From Podarcis raffonei (lineage: Eukaryota > Chordata > Lepidosauria > Squamata > Lacertidae): a stretch of 64,000 bases of DNA. A program made the translations under genes and the position numbers. Under the pieces are notes generated by a model. That model searched no databases. It was given only the letters and a program-made list of their open reading frames with translations, and was not told the origin of the DNA. The DNA lies in contig NC_070614.1 in assembly GCF_027172205.1 (NCBI RefSeq), forward strand, positions 1,560,001 through 1,624,000, given 5' to 3'. Of the stretch, positions 10,602 through 22,500 are shown piece by piece; position 1 is the first letter of the stretch, and every line of letters begins with the position of its first letter.

Positions 10602-11649
10602 TATATTTACATATGTGCATCGGTGGTCAGTGTTTGAAATTCCCCACATTTTGCTATTGTCACGGGTCCAACTGCAACTACGTGGAGATTTCTGGGCACC
10701 CGGTTGGCAACCTACATCTCCATCGAGCCAGGAAAAGGCTTGGCTCCAATGAAATGCTCTTGTGGGCAAACACACAGAGTATCCCTTGGTGGTACTTTCT
10801 GAGCCAGGATGAGGTTGGGGACGGCCCTGCAAGGGAAGGATTTCTGAGTCAGCCCATGGAAGACATTGGTGATGCCGCCCACTGAAGTAGGACAAAGCTA
10901 CATAGATGATGCGATTAAGCTGGCTCACAGCTCCATTACATTAGTTTCTAATCTCTGGCAAAGAATGCAAAACGAAATGATGCAGTGTTTAAAAATAAAG
11001 ATTATCAGAAGAGATCATAAAGAAAAAAGAAAAATATACAAACAAGATGAGATGTGGGAACAGCAAGATAGGACTGGATAGAATTATGAATATTACTTGG
11101 ACAGATTTGTGGATATTAACGCAGCAGCAAGAAGATGATTGGAATCCCCTTCGGAACTTGAAATATGGGTCCCCTCAACAAAAAATTTAAAATTTGGCTT
11201 TGTAATTCGGAATTTTTGTGATGTGATTTGATTTGATTGGTCGGTTAATAAAAATTATTTTAAATAAATAAACACAGCTTGAAAAGGTACCTGAGCAATG
11301 GACAAGTGGCGCCTGCAACAAAATGTTGCAGTGCAGTGGGCTGCTCCAGTTCAGGATTCCAGGGAGGGAGGGAGGGAGGGAGGGATCTTTCTAGGTTACT
11401 CAATTCCATTTCCTCTCCACTCCCACAGCCATCCAGCATTCTGAGCAGGCTCACTGGGTTGTTCCCTCCCCCAAGTGTTAGGGAGTGTGGCATTCCTGCC
11501 CCCCTTACTTCTGCAGACCTGGGGTTCCCCCAAGCTCACTAGCAGCTAGCTATCCAAAGGGGCAGCTTCACAGTCTGGGGTGCTTCTGGATCCAGCTCAG
11601 TCATGGTAGGCTCAGGTGGACTGTGGGTAAAAGTGCCATTTTCGAACTG
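10602..11649. other. Unassigned, with a possible LINE 3' UTR
   Basis: 10900-11275 is A-rich and ends GGTTAATAAAAATTATTTTAAATAAATAAA, like an L1 3' UTR on the plus strand. 10620-10890 has open frames on both strands that I cannot identify. A (GGGA)n run lies at 11364-11385. Confidence 0.4.
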
Positions 11650-12600
11650 CAACTGGTTTGACAACTACAACCACGTCCTGGACTGGGAGAGCCTGGCCAC
11701 AGGAGTTCGTGCACTGGTTCCTTCAAGGCTGGATTACTCTATGTGGGGCTTCCCTTGCACTTGATCCGGAAGCTACAGTTTAGTGCAGGATGCTGCAGCA
11801 TGATGCTGACAGGTGTGACGCCTTGCCAGCACCCAACCCCTGTGCTCAAGAGATCTACACTGGCATTGCTGTCATATATAAAGGCCTAAATGCCTTGAGA
11901 CCAGTTTGCTGCAGGATGGCATCCCCCCATATACACCCACCTGACTGCTTTGATCAGCAGAACTGGCACTGTGGCAGATGCCAAAGTCAGGGCTGTCTTA
12001 CCCATAGGCGCTAGGGGTGTGGGGCACCCGGGCGCCAGGCTCTTAGAGGCGCCAGGCTGAGAGTCCGAGGCCCGAGAGTTGAGTCCAGGGAAGAGCCTGC
12101 CCTTTGGTCAGAGCTCCGTGGTGGACTCTTCGGGGGTGACCGAGCCAGCAAGACGCTGAGGCGGCCGGCTGGCTCCACACTCCTGTGCGCCTGGGACTGT
12201 GCAAGCTGGGGGGGGGGGGGGTGCCAGGCAGATCTTTTCACCTCGGCACCACATATGCTTAAGACAGCCCTGGCCACAGTTGTAAGAACTTGAGCTTTGA
12301 GAGTTGCAGCACCCAAACTCTGGAACTCCCTGCCTCTTGATATCAGGCAGGCGCCTTCCCTGGACTTCTATGGCACTGGCTAAAAACATTTTTTGTTTAT
12401 ACAAGCCTACCCAGATGTTTAGAAAGGCAACACAAGTTTTAAGCTGTTTTCAGTCTATTATTATTTTAATTTTCCAAAAGTCTTTAATCATTGTTAATCC
12501 TTCTTATTGATAATTTGTTTGTTTTATCCTTTGTAAAACTTTTTTGAGGGTTGTTCCCCCCCCCACAATCAAGCATTGTATAAATTTAATGAAATAAATA
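11650..12600 (+). mobile_element. L2 LINE 3' part, split by a hAT MITE
   Basis: Blocks typical of the L2 C-terminus read on the plus strand: AACTCTGGAACTCCCTGCCTCTTGATATCAGGCAGGCGCC (LWNSLPLDIRQA), then a GCACTGGCTAAAAACATTTT tail, ending ATTTAATGAAATAAATA. The 5' part before 11980 reads in broken frames. The copy is old. Confidence 0.75.
11988..12272. mobile_element. hAT-type MITE
   Basis: Terminal inverted repeats CAGGGCTGTCTTA at the left and TAAGACAGCCCTG at the right enclose 285 bases with no coding frame. The flanks are GCCAAAGT and GCCACAGT, an 8-bp target duplication with one mismatch, the hAT signature. It is inserted in the L2 fragment 11650-12600. A G run lies near 12210. Confidence 0.9.
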
Positions 12601-12754
12601 GTAAGGGTCTACACCCAGCACAGAAGGGAATGATAGAATTTGTGGAACAAGTGACAGATAACAAAATGTGCTGATGCAATAAGGAAGTTCAGGCTTCAGG
12701 AATGGAGAGATATCTGCCTGCCTTGGAGATGCCACAGGGTTCTTTAAAGCAGTT

Positions 12755-12885
12755 TGTGGCAACCAGGTTCCTTCTAGATGTTTTGGACCGAAATCCCCAA
12801 TAGCGCCAGCTCACACATCTGTGCTAGCCAGTCAGAAACATCTGGAGGGAACCCAGATGGCAAAGCCTTCCTCAGCCTTCCTCTG
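12755..12885. repeat. Short palindromic MITE-like repeat
   Basis: Opposed arms AACCAGGTTCCTTCTAGATGTTTTGGACC and GAAACATCTGGAGGGAACCCAGATGG belong to the family seen best at 40031-40186. Confidence 0.5.
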
Positions 12886-12889
12886 ATTT

Positions 12890-13675
12890 AGAGGAAATTG
12901 GAGGAGCTCCCCAACATCTTCAGGTCTGCATAATTAAACTTTTTTGCCTTGCCTAAGGAAACAGGCAGCAGGTCAATGAATGGAATTATTTCCATGGAGA
13001 GACCAGCTCTGGATCTAGAAGCACCGAGATGCTACAATGGGCAGCAATAGGCAAGGCTTCAAATAATGCTTGGAGAACTGCAAAGAGGACTGGTCCCTTC
13101 AGCAGTCACAGGGCCACCCTCCACATTCAGGGAGAGCAGGCTTCCATGGCTGGGGCTCTCAGGTGGGAATCTCCACAAAACATGAGGCTATTTGTTGCCA
13201 GCAGACTGAATACTGCATTGAGCTAAGCTGACCCAGCAAAGGCAAAATTGTACATCACAAATTAACACAATACTCTCCCTCGGCTGTCACCTGGGGCAGC
13301 CATTCCATCGGACGGAGAGATAGGAAGCGAGATTCATGCCATCAGCTTTGCTGAAAGCCCAGCTCCATCAGGCGCCTCCTGCCCCTGAACTGGGCCCGCT
13401 GCTCATTATAGGAACAAAAGGCTCTTTAGAAACTGGTGCCTGAGCTTGGTTTTTCTTTTCCTCTTCCCTCCCAATCCCCTTCCCCTTGTGTGCTGTGGTT
13501 TTTTTACATTGTTAGGCTGGGGGCAGGGAGCGTCCTGTTGTAAATGTACGTAAATCATTTCCAGAGCCTTTTTGGCCAAAAACCAAATGCTCTCAATAAC
13601 CATAATGGCTGGATTCTGCACCAAGGAAAGCCCAATTGTGCAGCAGCTGAGAATTACGTAAAATTTGTTTAATTT
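12890..13675. other. Intergenic, nothing recognised
   Basis: Unique-looking DNA with no exon, RNA or repeat that I can name. Confidence 0.5.
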
Positions 13676-13678
13676 TGC

Positions 13679-13713
13679 ATTTCTCCCTCTCCCTCTCCCT
13701 CTCCCTCTCTCTA
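13679..13713 (+). repeat. (CTCCCT)n microsatellite
   Basis: Four to five tandem CTCCCT units directly precede the SINE at 13758. Confidence 0.9.
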
Positions 13714-13757
13714 TTTGTATTGATTCATTTTCTGCTGGTTTTACTATTTGACATCAT

Positions 13758-14120
13758 GCGGGTGGCGCTGTGGTCTAAACCACAGAGCCTAGGGCTCACC
13801 AATCGGAAGGTCGGCGGTTTGAATCCCCACGACGGGGTGAGCTCCCGTTGCTCGGTCCCTGCTCCTGCCAACCTAGCAGTTCGAAAGCACGTCAAAGTGC
13901 AAGTAGATAAATAGGTAGCACTCTGGCGGGAAGGTAAATGGCATTTCTGTGCGCTGCTCTGGTTTCGCCAGAAGCGGCTTAGTCATGCTGGCCACATGAC
14001 CCGGAAAAACTGTCTGTGGACAAACGTCGGCTCCCTCAGCCAGTAAAGCGAGTTGAGTACTGCAACCCCAGAGTCGTTTGCGACTGGACTTAACGGTCAG
14101 GGGTCCTTTACCTTTACCCT
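13758..14120 (+). mobile_element. Sauria SINE, near full length
   Basis: It starts GCGGGTGGCGCTGTGGTCTAAACCAC, with box A and a box B GGTTTGAATCCCC, continues with CAGTTCGAAAGCAC and AAGTGCAAGTAGATAAATAGG, and ends AGTCGTTTGCGACTGGACTTAACGGTCAGGGGTCCTTTACCTTTACC. The tail matches BovB. This family is specific to squamates and is a main clue to the organism. Confidence 0.93.
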
Positions 14121-14619
14121 GCTTTTGCCGTCGCCAAAAGTGCTAAACCCCAACCCCTAACCACTTGCAGTGTGATTCTCCCTACCCTTTTTCCTTCTAA
14201 TTGGCCGAAACCTTCTCAAGCATATCTTCCACGCTTCCACTTGCCCCCTCCCTAGAAAGCACAGGGCCAAGTGGTTTTCTGCTTGCCCCAGGCTTTCTAT
14301 GCACAGCTCAGAGCAGTTTTGCCATTTCTCCAAAAATCCACTCTTTAGTGCTGCATCGGAGCAAAGGTCAATCCAGAGAAAACTAGACAAAGTTTGCTCT
14401 GATTCAGCAGTAAACAGCAGGTTTTCCCAGGGTAACGCAGAAGTGTGGGTGAGCCCTAACCGTTTAAAAAGAAAGAAAAAGACTGAGGTTCTGTCCCTCA
14501 ATACCTCCTTCTGCAGGCATGATCTGCTCCTGTGGAACTGCAGCCTACGGACAGCCTTTAAACCTTCCAGGATGGGGGGGCACCTCTATAGCAGGGGTTT
14601 GCAAAGCCCTCCCCTCAGT

Positions 14620-14880
14620 TGTCTGCAAAAGACACACAGGCCCCAATCACACCATACACTGAAAGCACTATGATACTACTTTAAATAGTCATGGCTTCTC
14701 CCTAGTCAATCCCTCTTCACAGAGAAGTCTGAGAACTGAAGCTCCGGGAGGAGAACAGGGACCTCCTCCCAACTCTCAGCCCCCTTAACAGACTACAGCT
14801 CCCACAATCCTTTGGGGGAAGCCAGGACTGTTTAAAATGGCATCCTAGCCCCTTAAATGTGTGAGCATGGCTCAACTCTA
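14620..14880. mobile_element. MITE of the 17280 family, diverged
   Basis: It shares ACTACAGCTCCCACAATCCTTTGGGGGAAGCC and TAAATAGTCATGGC with the element at 17280-17570. The termini are decayed, so the borders are approximate. Confidence 0.55.
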
Positions 14881-15182
14881 CAAATAAATTCACAGACACA
14901 CATCTCCCCACATCAGACTTTATTTTATTTTTTTGTCTTCTCTGTTGCTACTTGAAGAAAATATAAGGCTTGGATGAGCAGTGATCCACTTAAGGCCTAA
15001 AATGGTTCTTGTGCCTCAGAAACCAAGATATCTAAAAAGGCAACAATGGGGAACGTGGGGAAAGGAGGCAGGTTGCAGGTAGTTCAAAGGGTGAGAAGTT
15101 ATCCCTGAAGTAAACAGTTGCAAAAAGGAGTGAGAAAATATTTCGACTCTGGTGAGATTAAAAATGTCACTCAAGAAAGATA

Positions 15183-15806
15183 CCGTATTTTTCGCCCTAT
15201 AGGACGCACCGGCCCATAGGACGCACCTAGTTTTTTGGGGGGGAAATCAAAGAAAAATTTTTTATTTCCCCCCCAGGTTTGCACAGCCATCCCCAAGCTA
15301 GAAGAGGGAGACGGAGCGCTCCGTCTCCCTCTTCTGCCTTCAGGGACAGCCTATCTAGCCTCCGTGGGACAGCGGCTTGCCCCGCTGCCCCCCGTGTTTG
15401 TGGTGCTGGCGGGGGGGGGAGAAGCAAGCTTGCTCCCCCCCCCCGCCAGCCTCCAGATCAGGTCGGGGAATAGCGGGGTGGCGGCACTCCGCCTCCCCGC
15501 TATCCCCCGAGGTTGTGGGGCTGGCGGGGGGGAGAAGCAAGCTTGCTTCCTCCCCCCCCCCCCCCGCCAGCCTCCAGATCAGGTCGGGGAATAGCGGGGT
15601 GGGAGCGCTCTGCCTCCCCGCTATCCCCCGAGCTTTTGGGCTGCAGGCTGCTGCCTGCAAGCCTTGCGAGCCTGCGGGACCTCCCGCCGGGCTTGCAAGA
15701 CTTGCGGATAGCTTCCTGAAGCCTGCATTCGCCCCATAGAACGCACACACATTTCCCCTTCATTTTTGGAGGGGAAAAAGTGTGTCCTATAGGGCGAAAA
15801 ATACGG
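15183..15806. mobile_element. TA-flanked MITE with long inverted termini, copy 1
   Basis: The ends are CCGTATTTTTCGCCCTATAGGACGCAC and its reverse complement, allowing a few changes, flanked by TA on both sides. This suggests a Tc1/mariner-like or related transposon. The interior is GC-rich and holds two tandem units of about 112 bases starting at 15424 and 15535 (AAGCAAGCTTGC), each with long C/G runs. It lies just beyond the GLTP 3' end. No protein is encoded. Confidence 0.8.
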
Positions 15807-16002
15807 TAACTGAAGACTGGTTTTCATTATTACTTCTTTGTGCAAATCACACACACACACACTTCGCTGGCATCTGTTGTGGAGAAACACCTAATTCAGT
15901 CAGCACATCAAAAAACCAGGTACAAACAGCCATACCTGCTGCACCATCGAAGCATCTAACTATACAGGAATCCCAAAATATACAGAGATTATAAAATATT
16001 AG

Positions 16003-16003
<1 letters not shown>

Positions 16004-16045
<42 letters not shown>
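16004..16045. repeat. (AT)n microsatellite
   Basis: About 21 AT units lie just downstream of the GLTP poly(A) signal. A short (CA)n lies at 15849-15861. Confidence 0.95.
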
Positions 16046-16046
<1 letters not shown>

Positions 16047-16069
16047 AATACAGTACCACTTAGCTAAGC

Positions 16070-16075
16070 TTTATT
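16070..16075 (-). terminator. AATAAA poly(A) signal of GLTP
   Basis: On the minus strand AATAAA occurs about 265 bases after the stop codon, just before an AT dinucleotide run. It is the first canonical signal downstream and implies a short 3' UTR. A longer UTR using later signals is possible, since mammalian GLTP has a long one. Confidence 0.55.
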
Positions 16076-16340
16076 GCCAGGTGCCCCTCATTTCCCGAGA
16101 CTGGTTATAAATAAATCTGTTAGATAAAGATTATAAAATACTTTTTAAGCTCTTGAACGAGCAGGACAAAAAGTTCAGGAAGATCCTGGAGATGATCTCC
16201 AGGTTGTATTGCTTCAGTTTCGGTAGAAACGCATTTCTAAGTCGACCTTCTCCGGAGGCTGAGAGCGGCCGGAGGGGCTGCTCACAGTGACCAGGAGACC
16301 ATCTGCTGGAGGAAGCGGGTGGGCAGAGGGAGGCGCTTGG

Positions 16341-16523
16341 TCAAGCCTTGTAGCTCAGTTCAGCATTCATCTTTGTGTACATTTCGTAGATTGCATCCAG
16401 GATGGGTGTCGCCTTGGAGAGGAACTGGTGGATCTTCTCTAAGGTCTCCTCTTCCTTCACCTCTTTGCCTTTTTCCAGGGCTTTCAGCAAATCCGATTTG
16501 TAAGGGAGAGCATACACAGAGCC
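16341..16523 (-). CDS. GLTP: GLTP exon 5 (residues 151-210 and stop)
   Basis: A 183-base terminal exon after a CTTACCCAG acceptor. It starts [16 protein letters not shown], ends [17 protein letters not shown], and stops with TGA at 16343-16341. Tyr208 near the C-terminus matches Tyr207 of human GLTP. This is the most diverged exon, with about a third of residues changed from human GLTP as I recall it. Confidence 0.94.
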   Translation of the reverse strand, partial: GSVYALPYKSDLLKALEKGKEVKEEETLEKIHQFLSKATPILDAIYEMYTKMNAELSYKA

Positions 16524-19500
16524 CTGGGTAAGGACAAATGAGAGACAGAATAAACCCAAGTCGCACGAAGCAAGAAACTCCAGCTAGCGCAGTTGGTTAG
16601 AGCGGGGTGCTGAGAACGCCAAGGTTGCAGGTTTGATCCCCAGATGGGACAGCTGCACATGCCCGCATCACAACAGGTTGAACTAGATCAGGCACCTCCA
16701 ACTTCAAATAGGCTGCGATCTACTCCCCAGTATAAAAAACTGGCGGTGGTCTACCCATTGTCATTGGAGGGACAAAGAGCGTGCGTGGGGTGCGTGTGTG
16801 GAAGGAGGTGGCTAACTGGACGCAGGAGGGCGGAGTTTAAGTGGGGGGGAAGGAAAGGGAGGCAAAAGTTCTCTCTTTGAGGAGACAGTAGGCTTCTCTC
16901 TCCCCCACCCCCAAGCCAGCCCTCTCTTTCCTCTCTAAAGCAGCTGCTGAAGCATGGCCAGTCAAGAATTTAATGTGGATTGGTGACCTTTTCCTTCAAA
17001 ATTATAGGCAGGGCTTCGTATGCTAGCTTCACCATTTCCTTCACTGGGTGCAGGAATTTTATTGTCCATTTAAACAGGACTCTGTTTTTGCACCTACACA
17101 TAAACACACACCACTTTTAATTATCATCTGAGATGTGGAGGGGAGGGAAAAGGAAAAGCAGGACATTCCAGGACCAAATCAGAAACTGGGATGGCTTCAG
17201 TAATTCCGGGACTGCCCCTGGAAAATCAGGATGTGAATCCTTCTCTTTAGCTTTGCACTCATTTGTCATGTTCAGAGTGAGGCTTCATTCGCATCATACG
17301 TTTAAAGCAGTCTCAGACCACTTCAACAGCCATGGCTCGCCCCCAAAGGATTCTGGGAGCTGTGGTCTGCACGGTTGCTGAGAGGTGATAGGAGACTCCT
17401 ATTCCCCTCAGAGGCCTACGATTCTCAGAGCTCCATGTGACGGTTGAACCACCCTGGGAATTGCAGCTCTTTGGGGGGAACAGGGGACTCATCCTTCACT
17501 AACTACAGTGCCCAGAATTCTTTGGCAGGAGCCATGACTGTGCTTTCAACGTCTGGTGTGAATGAAGCCTGAATTATCTCTGCCCTCCTCGCCCAGAAGA
17601 CCAATGCACAGGGCTGCCCTCCCTCATCCCCCCAGGAAAAGTGCCAACATGCCAACCCAGTCAGACGACGGAAGGTGTGGCAAAACCGCCTGGAGTTAAA
17701 CACCCACCCCACCTGAACTGCAGTAGAAAATAAATATTGTACAGCATGGAGAGCAGACCAACATACTCTTAGGGATGATCTACTGTTTTGTCTTGTTTAA
17801 GAAAAAAAGATAAAAAAGAGGAGGGAGTACTTCTTTATTAGTTGAATGCAAATCTAGGGAACTCTCTGCTCCTGGGTGTCTGGGCATGTCTGCGTTCTGC
17901 AACTGGCAAGCACAGAAATGGATGGCGGGTGGGAGGCCCAATGCTGTGGGAATTTCAGTCCTCATGACCAGCAAGACAGACTTAAAAGCATGTGTAGAAC
18001 AACAGCTAAAATCTCAGGAACCAGAGAAGTGGGGAAGGAGAGGAGGGGAGCTGGATTTCCTGGATTTCCTGGATTTCCTCAGTGCCTTATGCTGCTTCAC
18101 CCCTCCTAGTGACTAGCAGAATTACACACACACAGGTGGGGGAAAATTATGCCCATGGCAGAATTCACCTTGTTTTCCTGGTGCAAGACTCAGGTTAACT
18201 TAGTGCAGAATTCCTTCAAAATGCAAAACAGGTATAACTCTGGGTTAGAGTTCTACACTGAGAACAGGTTAGTCAGTGGCTATTAGCCTTTCTAGCCTGA
18301 AGCACAGTCAGCAATGGGATGTCCAGCAGGATTCTCCTTATGACCCATCTAGGTCAGCATCCAACAGGGGCCAACCAGACCATTCTGGGGCAAATCCACA
18401 ACCGAGGCATCTCCTGTAGCTCTCCCTGCCCCCGTAGCTGGCATTCAAAGAGAGACTGCTTCAGAAGAAGGAGGTTCCTTCAGCTATCATTTCTGGTTAC
18501 CTCACAGCTCTGGCCACCTCACCACAAAAAAGGAGACTGCAGAACTGGGAAAGGGCCACCCAAACAATCAAGAGGCTGGAGTGCCTCCCCCATGAAACAA
18601 GGCTGCAGTGTTTGGGGCTTTGTAGTTTAGAGAAGAGGTGAGTGAGAGGCGACACAACAGGAAGCTTATAAAATTAGGCACGGAGCCCCTTGGGATCAGG
18701 CTGGCTCAGCTGGGTGGCTCTTGCGAGCTCCACTCACCAAGAACAGCTTCTGCAGCATCCAGCCGTGGTACTTCCTCAGTGCCAACTCATAGGCTTTGGT
18801 GGCATTGACCCGGATGAGGTTTGGGTTCTCCTCGTCCCTCTCGCCATCACACAGGCTCTGCAGCAGAACTTGGATGAACTTCAGGCCCCTGCGGGAGAAA
18901 CGGGGCAGGTGAGGCGGGGGGAGACACCTGCCCTGCAAGAGGCACCTGCCAGGCACCGCCAGGAAACACAGCACCTGAACCTTTTGTCACTTAAAACAGG
19001 CCTGTTGTGAACTAGAACTCCCACTGCCCCTGACCACTGGCTCCACTGGCTGAGGGTGATGGGAGTGGCTGTTATTTGTATGCCGCCCTCCGTCAGACCA
19101 TCCCAGGGTGGTTCACAACAGAAAAATACAAAATGAGAATGCAAAATACATCGTAAGACAAAAACAAAAACAAGCCAATGACCACCATCCCCTCCCAAAA
19201 AACGAGAGCAGCACAGCTTCCTTCATAGTGGAGAAAACGGAGCAGCTGGAATCCTCTGGAGACCCTGGTGGGACTGAAGCCCAGCCCTGTCCTGGTCTCT
19301 CTCGCAAAAGAAGTGAAATTGGACTGAGGACTGAAGACTTGATTGTTTTCATTCAAAGCAGGAGTGCTCTGGGGTAGAAAGATTAAACTGGCTGCATGCT
19401 GGGGGTGGGCAGAGGAACACAGTGAACAGGTGAGCTAAGCCTACTAAGCCTTGAAGAAGCGCACAGCGTTGAGCAGTGTTCAACAGCAGGTTGAAATGGA

Positions 19501-22500
19501 TTAAAATAATAATTTGTTTTATTTTACTTATAACAAATACCTCTATGCGCATAGTATCATTTATATCTATCTATCCAACCCTTCCTAGCTGATGCATCAC
19601 AGCTACCTTCCAGATTCTTACAAACCATCCTTTTACTATCGGTATTTTTTTCATTCTTGTGTCACTATTAGTGCTTCTTTACGCTCCAGCTGATCACCCA
19701 TCTATACTAATAAAATTGTCAAAATGGGGGGGTGGGGACAGGTTATCAGTGAAATGGATTTAATCACTGTTGCTAACATTTCCCACCACAGGCAGTATAT
19801 AGTATATTCAGACCATTTTTCTTTTGTATTTGTGCAGAGATTGGTCCCGATTAAAGACTTCACACCAACAATTCTGTTCCTATGTTCTCCTGCCAATTCT
19901 CATCCTCCACTCTCTCCTAAAGCTTGGGTCATGTTGTGGCAGGAAACACATTTTGGAACTCCCTGCCTATTGACATAAAACAGGTGCCTTTGCCATGCTC
20001 TTTTCAGCACTGGCTAAAAATGTTTTGTTTAGGCAAGACTATCTAGCGATGCAGAATGTTGACATGTGTTTCAACCTGTTTCTAGCTTTATCACCAGTTT
20101 AAATTACCTCATTTTTCGCTCTATAAGACGCACCAGACGATAAGACGCACCTAGTTTTTGGAGGAGGAAAACATGGAAAAAAATATTCTGAATCCCAGAA
20201 GCCAGAACAGCAAGAGAGATCTGGCTTCTGGTATAGCCTCTTGCTGTTCTGGCTTCTGGGATAGCTGCTGAAGCCTCTCCTGGGCAGCGGGATGAAGGCT
20301 CCCCCTGCCTGGAAGAGACTGCGTGCGGCTAAGCTGCCCTCTGTCCCTTCCCCCACCTCCCGCAAAAGCCAGCCAAGAGCCGCACACTCTTTAAAGGGAG
20401 CGTGGCTCTTCCGGGCTTTTCTATGAGGTGGGAGAAGCCCTGTCAGCACCCGCTCCATAAGACGCACACACATTTTCCCTTACTTTTTAGGAGGGAAAAA
20501 GTGTGTCTTATAGAGCAAAAAATGCGGAATTTCTGAAAGTTTTAAATAGCTGGTTTTTAACTGCTTTTTTGACAATTGTATTGTTTTATTCTTCTTGTAA
20601 GCTGCTTTCAGGTTTTTCTTCTTACAATCAAGCAGTCTATAAATTTCATGAAATAAATAAAATTATTTTGCAGAGTAAATACTCTCCTCCACTGGAGGTT
20701 TTAAAGCAGAACTCAGATGGCCGCCTGCCAGGGATTCTTGAGCTGCGATTCCTGCATTGCAGGGGGCTGGACTAGATGACTCTTGCGGGTCCCTTCCAAC
20801 TCTACAACTCTATGATGCCAAGTGTTGTCTTTCCCTTTGGCACTCCATGCCCAGGTGGGGAGGGAACAAGGGCCTCGGCCATTCCCCCTGACTCCTTGTT
20901 GCATTTTCATAGCTCAGGGTTTGCTGGTACCTCTCGGGTCTTTTGGACCAGAACTGCCATCTGCCCCGGCCAGCATGGCTCTCCTGCTGGGACGGAGAGC
21001 AGTTGGGAGATGAAATCTTCCGGAGGATTATTCGTTTGGCAGAGGCTGTTGGGTGACTACATTACATCATCCCGTCAGCCCCCCAGGCGCCAGGGAGGCC
21101 TCCAAGCCACCACCCTCCAACCCGCAGGCACCTTTTCAGCCACATGAGTGCCAAGGTTGCCCCAACTTTTGGCCAAGCCGCTCCATGCATCTCCTTCTCC
21201 GCTTCCAAGATGTTCTGCAGCGTTTTGAACTTGGTTGGATTCGATTCGTAAACAGCTCGTATTTTCTGAAATGGAACCAAACGAAAAAAACACAGAAAGG
21301 TCAATTCAACAACACAGAGAAGGTGGCACAGGTGACAAATAGCAAAAAATCAAGAGTCATTTTTGCTCTCTTTGTTTCTACCATCTCCCTTGTACATCTC
21401 ACTCTTTTTTTGAGGACCGAGGGGAAGGCAGTGGCTGCTACCAATTTTGAATTCTCACCATGTAATTAAAAATGTTTTTAAGTAGGGGCTGCTTCCTCAA
21501 TGGCTAACACCCACCTGCCCACTGGCTCCCCTTTCCCCACACCTGGCCACCTCATCCTCCCTCTACACCTGACCAATGCTCCCTCACTTTTGACAAACTG
21601 CTTTCTGGAGCACCTTGCTCCTTTAAAGAAGCTCACTTGAGCCACCAGCCACACTGGAGTTGCCATGCCTGTGAACTGCAGCATGACAACAGACTTGTGA
21701 TTTTGTTATACAAGCAAGAAACACCACCTTCAACAAGAGAATTATAGAACTGTAGAGTTGGAAGGGACCCTGAGGGTCATTTATTCCAACCCCCTGTAAT
21801 GCAGGAATCTCAACTAAGATTGCAAGATAGGAAACTGCCATATATCTGGTATATCTCTCCAGGGGGTCTTTGGCATCTTTCCCATCAGCCGCCCTCTTAA
21901 CTGAAGATGCCCGGGGGGGGGGGACTGAACCTGGAAACCAGGGCTGAAGTTAATGGGGGGGTAGCCAGAGTCTCATCCCTGGATGAAGCCTAGAGGGACA
22001 CCACTGAGGCTCCCAGCTTGCAGGGGCTTCCTCTGACCACGGCCCCTCCTTGCGGCTCTCGAGAGTCTTCCATAGAGTGGATCTGGAGCTGCTGAGAACC
22101 AGAGGGATGCTAATTTGCTAGGGAATGCAAAAAAAAACCTGGAAAAAGATCCTCCTTCCCCTTCCCCCCTGCCTGTTTTTGGAACTGTTTGCGAAAGAGA
22201 AATCCTGGAGAAGGTTGCTCTCCAAGCAAAGTTGAAAAGGGGAAGCTTTGTTTCTTTCTTTCTTCTTTTGTTTCCCTCAGCATCTCAGAGATCAATTAAA
22301 AGCGGTGAAGAGATCAGACCACCACCTCCTGCCCTCTTTGGGAACAGAAGCACTTTGGAGTATTGCTTGCTTGTGTGTTCTGTGTGTGTGTGTGTGTGTT
22401 TGGGTTCAGAGGACAACATACATGTTTACACCATGAGAATACATAAAGAGAGCACTGGTGCATACAATCACCTACAAAAACTGAGTCCTCTTTATACTGA

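Noticed and set aside
10613-10928. Exon or retropseudogene
   Set aside because: Open on both strands, but I recognise no protein and see no convincing splice sites.
16577-16650. Functional tRNA-Ile gene
   Set aside because: The acceptor stem is lost and it continues into a SINE/CR1-like tail.
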